DNA of 64,000 bases, taken from contig CP101033.1 in assembly GCA_041319085.1 (NCBI GenBank), positions 645,001-709,000 of the forward strand. Reading direction: 5' to 3'. Positions 27,658 through 34,784 of this stretch are shown here, one piece after another. The first letter of the stretch is position 1. Each line of letters opens with the position of its first letter. This stretch comes from Aeromonas veronii (GTDB lineage: Bacteria; Pseudomonadota; Gammaproteobacteria; Enterobacterales; Aeromonadaceae). The notes under the pieces are model-generated. The model was not told the DNA's origin. It saw only the letters and a list, made by a program, of their open reading frames with translations, and searched no databases. Made by a program: the position numbers and the translations under genes.

Positions 27658-28008
27658 ATGAGTGCAGTAGCAGAAGCCCCGTTGCCCATCCAGATGACGG
27701 ATGCGGCGGCCAACAAGGTGAAGAACCTGATCACCGAGGAAGAGAATCCCGAGCTGAAGCTGCGGGTGTACATCACGGGTGGGGGCTGCTCCGGTTTCCA
27801 GTATGGCTTTACCTTTGATGAGAAGATCAACGACGGTGACACCGTGGTCGAGAAGAACGGTGTCACCATGGTGATCGATCCCATGAGCCTGCAATATCTG
27901 GTAGGCGGCAGTGTGGATTACACCGAGGGTCTGGAAGGTTCACGCTTCACCGTGACCAACCCCAACGCCACCACGACCTGTGGCTGTGGCTCCAGCTTCT
28001 CCATCTGA
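27658..28008 (+). CDS. erpA: iron-sulfur cluster insertion protein ErpA
   Basis: ErpA is an A-type carrier that passes [4Fe-4S] clusters to target enzymes, for example in isoprenoid synthesis. The 116-residue product has the three conserved cysteines in [11 protein letters not shown] and [12 protein letters not shown]. The ATG at 27658 follows GAGG with seven bases between. The frame is open from 27604 but that part covers the promoter. A terminator hairpin follows the stop. Confidence 0.96.
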   Translation: MSAVAEAPLPIQMTDAAANKVKNLITEEENPELKLRVYITGGGCSGFQYGFTFDEKINDGDTVVEKNGVTMVIDPMSLQYLVGGSVDYTEGLEGSRFTVTNPNATTTCGCGSSFSI

Positions 28009-28030
28009 TCGGCGTTATCGGTCTGATGAA

Positions 28031-28060
28031 ACGGCTCTCGGCAACGAGGGCTGTTTTTGT
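28031..28060 (+). terminator. intrinsic terminator after erpA
   Basis: ACGGCTCTCG and CGAGGGCTGT pair over ten positions with two G-T pairs around a GCAA tetraloop and are followed by T residues. Confidence 0.65.
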
Positions 28061-28307
28061 TTGTGGCGGTCAGCGATGGCCTAGCGGGCGCTGGCGGAGA
28101 CCGGGATCAGGATGGTCCCACCCATAAAGAGGCCGCAATCTACCACAAACCCGGGAGGGTAAATCCCAACTGATTTAGCAAAAATGCCGTTTTGATTGAA
28201 AAACTTACCAATTAGTTGACCTCATAACCCGCTTTTGAGTGCTCTTTTTGCCCCGATAGGATATTTGACTCCGATAGAAAAGTCCGATTGCATACGCCAA
28301 AAATACA
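28061..28307. other. intergenic region without a recognised gene
   Basis: This stretch has no credible reading frame. Its second half, from about 28160, is AT-rich and precedes the Fur-like box of the next small gene. Confidence 0.5.
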
Positions 28308-28324
28308 AATGATGATTGTTATCA
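28308..28324 (+). promoter_or_regulatory. Fur-box-like operator
   Basis: AATGATGATTGTTATCA differs at one base from the box at 84-100. It lies 22 bases before the start of the small gene at 28346, a position where a repressor would cover the promoter or start site. Confidence 0.5.
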
Positions 28325-28345
28325 GTCGTTTGTGGGGAGTGTGTC

Positions 28346-28555
28346 ATGAGATGGATAGTGAGGAGCATGCTGCTGATCGGGCTGCCGGCGATCCTGATCT
28401 GGGGTCAGGATAACGAGTACGGCACCTGGAGTGCCGGTTTTCTGCTGGCCGCCTAGGTGATGCTGGAGCCCGGATTGCGGCCTGCCTTGATCTTGCTGCC
28501 AGTGGCAGGTATGACGGACGTCGCGGCCCTGATCTGGCAACAGCCCTGGTTATGA
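28346..28555 (+). pseudogene. small iron-box membrane protein gene with in-frame amber codon
   Basis: Translation from the ATG at 28346, with GGGGAG six bases upstream, gives MRWIVRSMLLIGLPAILIWG and stops at TAG (28454-28456) after 36 residues. The same frame continues as VMLEPGLRPALILLPVAGMT and beyond to TGA at 28553, giving a 69-residue two-helix membrane protein if TAG were read. I interpret this as a gene interrupted by a nonsense mutation. A genuine 36-residue peptide or a sequencing error is also possible. Its end overlaps the end of the convergent ComFB-like gene by six bases. Confidence 0.5.
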
Positions 28556-28822
28556 CGAGGTGGCCTGGGTGCTTTGCACCTTCTCTTGCGCCAGCTTGAG
28601 CGACTCGATGACGTTTTTTTCCATCTCGGTACGCTTGGCATCGGTCAGGAAGTAGATCATGTCGACATTGTGGCGAATATAGTGGGCCGGAAGCTGGTTG
28701 AGAGTGAGGCAGCAGAGGTCGGCCATCTGGTCGCTGTTGAGCTTCTGTTGCAGCCCCTGTTTCTCTATCTCCTTGAGCACCAGATGCTCGTAGAAGTTGT
28801 GAATGTCGGTATCCAGTATCAT
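28550..28822 (-). CDS. ComFB-family protein
   Basis: The 90-residue product starts MILDTDIHNFYEHLVLKEIE and matches the late competence ComFB family, with CCLTLNQLPAHYIRHNVDMI as the conserved core. The ATG at 28822 has AAGGA six bases upstream; the longer open frame to 28903 runs over a terminator and is not used. Members of this family have been reported to bind cyclic dinucleotides, so a signalling role is plausible. No competence gene is nearby. Confidence 0.8.
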   Translation of the reverse strand: MILDTDIHNFYEHLVLKEIEKQGLQQKLNSDQMADLCCLTLNQLPAHYIRHNVDMIYFLTDAKRTEMEKNVIESLKLAQEKVQSTQATSS

Positions 28823-28888
28823 ATGTGTTCCTTGGCATGACGATGGGCAGTTAGTCGTCAAAAGCATAGCCATAACAAGGAGTAAAAA

Positions 28889-28925
28889 CAAAAGGCCCAT
28901 CACTTTCGTGATGGGCCTTTTGCGT
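28889..28925. terminator. bidirectional-looking terminator at the end of the tRNA-Leu array
   Basis: AAAAGGCCCATCAC pairs with GTGATGGGCCTTTT around a TTTC loop. It lies just downstream of the last tRNA in transcription direction and upstream of the ComFB-like gene. Confidence 0.8.
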
Positions 28926-28931
28926 AATGAA

Positions 28932-29017
28932 TGGTGCGAAGAGAGGGACTCGAACCCTCACATCCGTGGGACACTAACACCTGAAGCTAGCGCGTCTACC
29001 AATTCCGCCACCTTCGC
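28932..29017 (-). tRNA. tRNA-Leu (CAG), copy 5 in transcription order
   Basis: The minus strand begins GCGAAGGTGGCGGAATTGG and ends with an encoded CCA; the anticodon loop CTTCAGG gives CAG. The variable arm is of the TGTCCCACGGATGTG type. Confidence 0.95.
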
Positions 29018-29088
29018 ACACTGATTTTCTCCAGCTGGTTTTTAAATGCGGTTGGCGCGCATTGCTCTGTGTTTACATGTCAGAATCA

Positions 29089-29174
29089 TGGTGCGAAGAG
29101 AGGGACTCGAACCCTCACACCCGGGGGGCACTAACACCTGAAGCTAGCGCGTCTACCAATTCCGCCACCTTCGC
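29089..29174 (-). tRNA. tRNA-Leu (CAG), copy 4
   Basis: The tRNA body equals the other copies except the variable arm, which is TGCCCCCCGGGTGTG. CCA is encoded. Confidence 0.95.
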
Positions 29175-29220
29175 ACATTCGGGTTTCCAGTCTGGATTTA
29201 CATGCTGTCTGGATAAAGCA

Positions 29221-29306
29221 TGGTGCGAAGAGAGGGACTCGAACCCTCACATCCGTGGGACACTAACACCTGAAGCTAGCGCGTCTACCAATTCCGCCAC
29301 CTTCGC
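29221..29306 (-). tRNA. tRNA-Leu (CAG), copy 3
   Basis: The sequence has the variable arm TGTCCCACGGATGTG and an encoded CCA. The spacer to copy 4 is 46 bases. Confidence 0.95.
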
Positions 29307-29350
29307 ACATTGTGTTACCAGTTTTGATTTACATGCTGTCTGGAGAAGCA

Positions 29351-29436
29351 TGGTGCGAAGAGAGGGACTCGAACCCTCACACCCGGGGGGCACTAACACC
29401 TGAAGCTAGCGCGTCTACCAATTCCGCCACCTTCGC
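29351..29436 (-). tRNA. tRNA-Leu (CAG), copy 2
   Basis: The sequence has the variable arm TGCCCCCCGGGTGTG and an encoded CCA. The spacer to copy 3 is 44 bases and resembles the next spacer (TTTACATGCTGTCTGG). Confidence 0.95.
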
Positions 29437-29489
29437 ACATTCGGGTTTTCTAGTTGGATTTACATGCTGCTGAATCAGCATGGCAGTAT

Positions 29490-29575
29490 TGGTGCGAAGA
29501 GAGGGACTCGAACCCTCACATCCGTGGGACACTAACACCTGAAGCTAGCGCGTCTACCAATTCCGCCACCTTCGC
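29490..29575 (-). tRNA. tRNA-Leu (CAG), copy 1 (promoter-proximal)
   Basis: The sequence has the variable arm TGTCCCACGGATGTG and an encoded CCA. It is the first tRNA of the five-copy array in the minus direction. Confidence 0.95.
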
Positions 29576-29703
29576 ATCACTGCGGAGGGGGATTCTATAG
29601 AGTTTTGGGGGAGCGTCAACAGCCAAAGGGGACTTTTTTCGCTGTTGACGCTCAAAGTGAAGCCAAGGGTACAAAACTTCAGCAATTAGCCGACGTTTAG
29701 TGC

Positions 29704-31164
29704 TCAGTAACGGCCCAATGCGCTCTGATACATCAGCTCATACTGGGCGACCGAATCAGGCCAGTTGAAGCGGGTGCTCATGGCATTGTGCTGCACCTTG
29801 GCAAAACGCCCCTTGTCCTGCAGGAAATAGAGCAGGCTGCGGCGCATGGTATCGAGCAGGATGGCGGCAGTCGGATCGTTGAAGCAGAAGCCGGTGGCAT
29901 GCTCGGGATCGGCATCCCAATCCACCACGGTATCTTTCAGACCCCCCACGGCCCGCACCAGTGGCAGGGTGCCATAGGCAAGGCTGTACATCTGGTTGAG
30001 GCCGCAAGGCTCAAACAGCGAGGGCATCAGGAAGAAGTCGGCACCGGCTTCGACCAGATGAGCCAGCCGATCGTCATAGGTGTTGATGAAGGCGAGCTTG
30101 TCCGGATAATCCCGGGCCATGGTTTGCAGTTGCGTGGCGAGCGCAGGATCGCCAGAGCCGACGATCACCACTTGTACTTGATGGTGGAGGAATTTCTCCA
30201 GCGCCGGGAGCAGCAGGGGAACGCCCTTCTGCTCGGTCAGGCGGCAAACCATGCCGTAGATGGGCAGATCCGCCACGGCCAGCCCCGCTTCCTGCTGCAG
30301 GCTCTGCTTGCAGATCTGTTTGCCAGCCATGTTGTCGATGCTGTAGGTCGCAGGCAGGAATTCGTCGAACTCCGGATCCCAGTCCTTGTAGTCGCAACCA
30401 TTGAGGATGCCGCAAAGGTCAGCAGCCCGTTGCTGGAAGATATGCGCCATGCCGTGGGCGCCGAGGTGAGTCAGCAGCTCCTGGGCATAGTTGGGGCTGA
30501 CCGCATTGATCTTGTCGGCGTAGAGCACCCCGCATTTGAGCAGATTGACGTGGCCGTAGTCGTAGTTGATACGGCGTTCGTAGTCGGCGATCTCGGGCAT
30601 GGCCCAGAACTGTTCGCGGCCAAACACCCCCTGAAACGCCGCGTTGTGAATACTGATCACGCTGCGGGTCTGCTGGAAGAAGGGGTTGTGGGCGTGGCGG
30701 GTTTTCAGCAGCAGCGGCAGCAGGCCGGTGTGCCAGTCATTGCAGTGGGCGATATCCGGGGCAAAGCCGAGCTGCTCACAGGCATGGAGGGCGGCGGCCG
30801 AGAAGAAGGCAAAGCGCTCGCCATTATCCGGATAGGCCTGATTGTTCTCGGCGTAGAGCTGGGGACGATCGAAATATTGCGGGCAGTCGAGCAGATAGAC
30901 GCAGACGCCATCCAGCTCCATCTGGTAGATGCGATAACCGATATCCGGCAGCCCGGGGTGGGTTGGCAACCAGCGTGACGCCACCAGTCTGGCCTCATCC
31001 CGTCGCTTTATCGTCTTGTAGAAGGGCAGCATGATCCTGACATCATGCCCCTTCTGGGCCAGGTACATCGGCAGGGCTCTGGCGACATCGGCCAGGCCCC
31101 CGGTCTTGACCAGCCCCTCAACTTCTGAGGCAACAAACAGGATTTTCAGTGGGTTAATAGCCAA
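29704..31164 (-). CDS. glgA: glycogen synthase
   Basis: GlgA extends glycogen chains from ADP-glucose. The product is 486 residues and starts MAINPLKILFVASEVEG from a TTG at 31164. That start is chosen because AGGGAG lies six bases upstream and homology begins there; it places the start inside the last codons of glgC, an 11-base overlap that suggests translational coupling. The N-terminal KTGGLADV loop binds ADP-glucose, and SLFEPCGLNQMYSLAYGTLP near residue 380 is the C-terminal substrate motif. The open frame above the TTG belongs to glgC in another frame. Confidence 0.93.
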   Translation of the reverse strand: MAINPLKILFVASEVEGLVKTGGLADVARALPMYLAQKGHDVRIMLPFYKTIKRRDEARLVASRWLPTHPGLPDIGYRIYQMELDGVCVYLLDCPQYFDRPQLYAENNQAYPDNGERFAFFSAAALHACEQLGFAPDIAHCNDWHTGLLPLLLKTRHAHNPFFQQTRSVISIHNAAFQGVFGREQFWAMPEIADYERRINYDYGHVNLLKCGVLYADKINAVSPNYAQELLTHLGAHGMAHIFQQRAADLCGILNGCDYKDWDPEFDEFLPATYSIDNMAGKQICKQSLQQEAGLAVADLPIYGMVCRLTEQKGVPLLLPALEKFLHHQVQVVIVGSGDPALATQLQTMARDYPDKLAFINTYDDRLAHLVEAGADFFLMPSLFEPCGLNQMYSLAYGTLPLVRAVGGLKDTVVDWDADPEHATGFCFNDPTAAILLDTMRRSLLYFLQDKGRFAKVQHNAMSTRFNWPDSVAQYELMYQSALGRY

Positions 31165-32371
31165 CTCTTGCTCCCTTAGGTACCACCACGACACCGCCTT
31201 CGGATACGGTAAATCGCTCTCTATCGTGGTCCAGATTTTCACCGATAACGGTGCCGGGCGCAATTTCAACATTTTTATCTATAATCGCGCGCCGGATGGA
31301 GCAGCCTTCACCAATCTTTACATCCCCCAGCAGCACAGATTCACTGATATGGCTGCACGCGCCGATATTGCAGCGGAAACCGAGGATGGATCGCTGGATC
31401 TGGCTGCCCTGAATGAAGCAACCGGCAGAGATCAGCGAGTTGGCGATCTTCACCTTGCACTCATCGCTGTCGATGAAGGTGGCGGGCGGCAGCGCCGGAT
31501 AGTGGGTGTGCAGCGGCCACTTGCGGTTATAGAGGGAGAAGGGGGGATTGTCGGCCACCAGGTCCATGTGCGCTTGCCAATAAGAGTCGAGGGTGCCCAC
31601 ATCCCGCCAGTAGACGTGCGGTTTCTCGCCCGGGATAACGTTGGTGCTGTAGTCGTAGACATAGACGGGCGCGCGCGGGTAGAGGCTCGGGATCACATCC
31701 TTGCCAAAATCGTGGCTGGAGTTCTCCTCGGTGGCATCCCGCTTCAGCTCGCGGCAGAGGGCATCGGTCTCGAAGATGTAGTTGCCCATGGAGACCAGTG
31801 CCTGGGTCGGATCGCCGGGGATGTGCTTGGGCTGCTTAGGCTTTTCCTGAAAGCCGATCATCCGCCCTTCGGTATCCACCTCGATCACCCCGAAGGCGCT
31901 CGCTTCTTCGATGGGCATGCGCAGGGCCGCGACCGTCATGGCGGCATTTTTTTGCTTGTGGAAGCTAACCATCTGGCTCACATCCATCTTGTAGATGTGG
32001 TCAGAGCCGAAGATGCAGACGTGATCCGGTTCGGACCGCTCGATAAAGCCGAGGTTCTGGTAGATAGCATCAGCAGTGCCGTCATACCAGCGTTTGCCCA
32101 TCCGCATCTGGGCCGGGATGGGGTCGATAAAGCGGTCGGTGATGCCGACAATGTTCCAGCCCTTTTTCATGTGCAGATAGAGCGACTGTGATTTGAACTG
32201 GGTCAGGACATAGATGCGCAGAAAGTCTGCGTTGACGAAGTTGTTGAGGACAAAGTCGATCAGCCGGTAGCTGCCACCGAAGGGGACGGAAGGCTTGCTG
32301 CGGGTGGTAGTCAGAGGCTGCAGGCGAGTACCTTCGCCACCAGCCAGGATCATGGTCAAAATGCCTGCCAT
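31154..32371 (-). CDS. glgC: glucose-1-phosphate adenylyltransferase
   Basis: GlgC makes ADP-glucose, the donor for glycogen, and is the regulated step. The 405-residue product has ILAGGEGTRLQPLT near the N-terminus (nucleotide binding), the PSVPFGGSYRLIDF region, and a left-handed beta-helix C-terminal domain. The ATG at 32371 follows GGAGAG. It forms the pair glgC-glgA. No branching enzyme or phosphorylase gene is in the window. Confidence 0.95.
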   Translation of the reverse strand: MAGILTMILAGGEGTRLQPLTTTRSKPSVPFGGSYRLIDFVLNNFVNADFLRIYVLTQFKSQSLYLHMKKGWNIVGITDRFIDPIPAQMRMGKRWYDGTADAIYQNLGFIERSEPDHVCIFGSDHIYKMDVSQMVSFHKQKNAAMTVAALRMPIEEASAFGVIEVDTEGRMIGFQEKPKQPKHIPGDPTQALVSMGNYIFETDALCRELKRDATEENSSHDFGKDVIPSLYPRAPVYVYDYSTNVIPGEKPHVYWRDVGTLDSYWQAHMDLVADNPPFSLYNRKWPLHTHYPALPPATFIDSDECKVKIANSLISAGCFIQGSQIQRSILGFRCNIGACSHISESVLLGDVKIGEGCSIRRAIIDKNVEIAPGTVIGENLDHDRERFTVSEGGVVVVPKGARVGY

Positions 32372-32417
32372 CGTATTTCTCTCCCTGAATAAACAACGTG
32401 AAAAGGTTTTCAATATT

Positions 32418-32446
32418 CGGAATAAAAACACCCCTAAAGGGGCGGT
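32418..32446 (-). terminator. short terminator after rsmC
   Basis: On the minus strand CCCC and GGGG pair around TTTA and are followed by TGTTTTTATT. The stem is short, so the call is tentative. It lies between rsmC and glgC. Confidence 0.45.
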
Positions 32447-32521
32447 TTTATCGTGCTCTTAGTACCTTATCAGATGCCGGATGGCGCTCTCTAGCGGTTT
32501 TATTGTGCTGCTTATACTTAT

Positions 32522-33550
32522 TTACACTTTGCTCAGATAGACCTTGAATGTGGCATTACCGCTGATCACGTCAGTCCGTTTGAAGTGTGTCTCCAGTATA
32601 GGCTGGTAGCGCAAGAAGGCGTTGGCAACAATGGTCAGCGAGCCATTTGGCAGCAAAAATTCCGGCGCCTTGGCCAGGAACTGCTCGGTTGCCGCATAGA
32701 AGGTCTTGAGACCCGCATGGAATGGCGGGTTGGAGACGATGTGCTGGAAACGGGTGGCGACATCCGAATAAACATCAGAAGCGGTGACCTTGCCCTGCAG
32801 ACCGTTGATCGCCAGGGTGCGGCGGCTCGATTCGAGCGCCAGCGCGCTGATATCCACCATGTTGACCCGCAGATCCGGATTGCGCTTGGCCAGCACAGAC
32901 CCAATCACCCCGGCGCCGCAGCCGAAATCGAGCAGCTCGCCCGTCATCGGCGGCACTGCGGCCAGCAGCATCTGGGTACCGAGATCCAGCTCGGCGGCGC
33001 TGAAGACGCCGGGCAGTGCCAGCACGGTCAGTTCGGTATCACCGGCCTTGCATTGGTAGCGACCAAACCAGCTATCCAGCTCGAACGGTTCAACCGGCTT
33101 ACTCAGCTCGCCGTGATAGAGGGAGCAGCGGCGCGCCGAGTCACGTTTGACCGGCTTTTCGCCATAGGGGGCCAGCAGCTTGTCGGCACTATTGATACCG
33201 CCGCGGTTTTCACCGGCGAGGAACAGCTCGGCGCCCGCTTCCAGCAGCGGGGCCATCATCGCCAGCAGGTATTGCGCCTCGGCCTTGGCTTTGGGCATCA
33301 GCAGCAACAGGGCATCGAAGCGGGGGGCGCCACCGAGCTGGTGGTCGAACAGGATGGCCTCGCCGAGGGCCGCCAGCTGGCTGCGGTAGTAGCAGTAATC
33401 GGTGGTAAAGACGGTCAGGGTCTGGGCCAGGGTCGCCAGCTGGCAGGGGTAGTCATCCTCCAGCGCGCCGCAGACAAGTAGCCGCTTGCCGACAAAGAGG
33501 GCTTGATTTCGTTCCAGCATCTGGCTGACGGCACTGATAGGGCTACTCAT
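32522..33550 (-). CDS. rsmC: 16S rRNA (guanine1207-N2)-methyltransferase
   Basis: RsmC methylates G1207 of 16S rRNA. The 342-residue product has the two-domain layout of the family: a degenerate N-terminal methyltransferase-like domain and a C-terminal catalytic one. The SAM loop is [16 protein letters not shown] and the catalytic motif is SNPPFHAGL. The ATG at 33550 follows GGAGAG. It is divergent from the dapA leader. Confidence 0.94.
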   Translation of the reverse strand: MSSPISAVSQMLERNQALFVGKRLLVCGALEDDYPCQLATLAQTLTVFTTDYCYYRSQLAALGEAILFDHQLGGAPRFDALLLLMPKAKAEAQYLLAMMAPLLEAGAELFLAGENRGGINSADKLLAPYGEKPVKRDSARRCSLYHGELSKPVEPFELDSWFGRYQCKAGDTELTVLALPGVFSAAELDLGTQMLLAAVPPMTGELLDFGCGAGVIGSVLAKRNPDLRVNMVDISALALESSRRTLAINGLQGKVTASDVYSDVATRFQHIVSNPPFHAGLKTFYAATEQFLAKAPEFLLPNGSLTIVANAFLRYQPILETHFKRTDVISGNATFKVYLSKV

Positions 33551-33601
33551 CGGGTCTCTCCACATAATTTCGGGCGGCCATTATACATAGCCCCTTTCAC
33601 C

Positions 33602-33630
33602 TTGACATTTATGCCGTGTTCCCGAAATAT
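33602..33630 (+). promoter_or_regulatory. sigma-70 promoter of the dapA leader
   Basis: A consensus TTGACA (33602-33607) and an AAATAT -10 (33625-33630) are 17 bases apart. A start near 33637 would give a leader of about 195 bases before dapA. Confidence 0.65.
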
Positions 33631-33664
33631 GCCCAGACACCATTATTTGAGCAGAGATGACGAA

Positions 33665-33736
33665 ATGCGGTTCAGCGGGTTGAAACGAAAGCACAAGAAA
33701 AGCCTGACATTCGGGCCTGCCGACGTTCGCGCGTAA
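33665..33736 (+). CDS. candidate lysine-rich leader peptide of dapA
   Basis: The 23-codon frame MRFSGLKRKHKKSLTFGPAD-VRA begins 28 bases after the predicted transcription start. Codons 7-12 are AAA CGA AAG CAC AAG AAA, so four of six encode lysine. AGAG lies eight bases before the ATG. The stop TAA (33734-33736) is inside the 5' arm of a possible antiterminator. The intrinsic terminator starts 22 bases later, and dapA, an enzyme of lysine synthesis, follows. This fits an attenuation leader peptide. The product itself needs no function. Confidence 0.6.
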   Translation: MRFSGLKRKHKKSLTFGPADVRA

Positions 33737-33793
33737 CCTCTCATCCCTGAGAAGCTTCAAACCCCGGTTGCGCACATCGTACCGGGGTTTTTT
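33721..33793 (+). promoter_or_regulatory. candidate lysine-codon transcription attenuator of dapA
   Basis: The antiterminator would form between CGACGT-TC-GCGC-GT-AACC (33721-33738) and GGTTGCGCACATCG (33766-33779), with 13 pairs, one mismatch and two 2-base bulges. The terminator uses 33759-33768 with 33781-33790, so the two structures exclude each other. A ribosome at the leader stop codon covers the antiterminator arm and lets the terminator form. A ribosome stalled at the lysine codons (33683-33700) leaves that arm free. This is the classical order. The pairing was found by eye. Confidence 0.55.
33759..33793 (+). terminator. intrinsic terminator in the dapA leader
   Basis: AAACCCCGGT and ACCGGGGTTT form a ten-base stem with a 12-base loop, followed by six T residues. 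It lies 38 bases before the dapA ATG, with no long gene in front of it on the same strand. Confidence 0.85.
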
Positions 33794-33830
33794 ATTGCCA
33801 TATTCATGAGTCAACGGAGAAGGAAATTCC

Positions 33831-34703
33831 ATGTTCAAAGGTTCAATCGTCGCCCTGATCACCCCCTTTCGACAGGGAAAGCTGGATGAAGAGGCGCTGC
33901 TGCGTCTGGTGGAGTGGCATATCGAACAGGGCACCCACGGCATTGTGCCGGTGGGCACCACGGGTGAAAGCCCGACCCTGACCCATGACGAGCACTGCCG
34001 GGTGGTGGAGCTGGTGGTCAAGCAGGTGGCGGGGCGCGTTCCTGTCATTGCGGGGGCTGGTTCCAACAACCCGGTCGAAGCCATCGAGTACACCCTCCAT
34101 GCCGAGCGGGTGGGGGCCGATGCCACCCTGCATGTGGCCGGTTACTATAACCGCCCCAATCAGGAGGGGCTCTACCACCACTTTAAGGCGGTCCACGACG
34201 CCACCGCCAAGCCGATCATCGTCTACAACATTCCACCGCGCGCCATTGTCGACGTGCAACCCGCGACCTTGGCCCGTCTGGCCGAACTGCCGCGCATTGC
34301 CGGGGTGAAAGATGCCACCGGCGATCTGGCCCGCCCCTGGACCGAGCGCCAGCTGATCAACAAACCCTTCGCCTGGCTCTCCGGTGAAGATGCCACAGCC
34401 GTCGCCTACAACATCGGTGGCGGTCAGGGCTGTATCTCGGTGACCGCCAACGTGGCTCCCAAGCTGGTGGCCGAGGTGCAAAATCTGGCGCTGGCTGGCA
34501 AGTGGCAAGAAGCGCGTGAACTGCAAGACCAGCTCATTCCGCTCCATCAGGCGATGTTTGCCGAGCCGAGCCCGGCCGGTGCAAAATATGCCGTTTCCCT
34601 GCTCGGCTTCTGCAGCGAAGAGTGCCGCCTGCCGGTGATGCCGCTGTCGGAGGCGACCCGCGCGCGCATTCGCAGCGCCATGCAGCAGCTCAATCTGCTG
34701 TAA
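33831..34703 (+). CDS. dapA: 4-hydroxy-tetrahydrodipicolinate synthase
   Basis: DapA condenses pyruvate with aspartate semialdehyde, the first step committed to diaminopimelate and lysine. The 290-residue product has the Schiff-base lysine K160 in AGVKDATGD, the proton-relay tyrosine Y132 in VYNIPPR, and GTTGESPTL for substrate binding. GGAGAAGGAAATTCC precedes the ATG. It stands alone behind the leader with lysine codons and a terminator, and a terminator follows it. E. coli DapA is feedback-inhibited by lysine; the leader would add control of transcription. Confidence 0.97.
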   Translation: MFKGSIVALITPFRQGKLDEEALLRLVEWHIEQGTHGIVPVGTTGESPTLTHDEHCRVVELVVKQVAGRVPVIAGAGSNNPVEAIEYTLHAERVGADATLHVAGYYNRPNQEGLYHHFKAVHDATAKPIIVYNIPPRAIVDVQPATLARLAELPRIAGVKDATGDLARPWTERQLINKPFAWLSGEDATAVAYNIGGGQGCISVTANVAPKLVAEVQNLALAGKWQEARELQDQLIPLHQAMFAEPSPAGAKYAVSLLGFCSEECRLPVMPLSEATRARIRSAMQQLNLL

Positions 34704-34706
34704 TGC

Positions 34707-34742
34707 AAAACGGGTGAGCCAAGGCTCACCCGTTTTGTTTTT
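34707..34742 (+). terminator. intrinsic terminator after dapA
   Basis: AAAACGGGTGAGCC pairs with GGCTCACCCGTTTT around a two-base loop, followed by GTTTTT. Confidence 0.85.
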
Positions 34743-34784
34743 GGCTTTTGTGTCAGACCTTTATTATTTCCTAAATGGCCTCGC

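Noticed and set aside
29062..29403. A repeated protein pattern WCEERDSNPH...TPEASASTNSATFAH on the plus strand
   Set aside because: It is translation of the antisense strand of the five tRNA-Leu genes, a well-known false protein.
33503..33736. A 77-codon version of the frame upstream of dapA
   Set aside because: Its upstream part covers the divergent rsmC start and the promoter; only the last 23 codons after the predicted transcription start are plausible.
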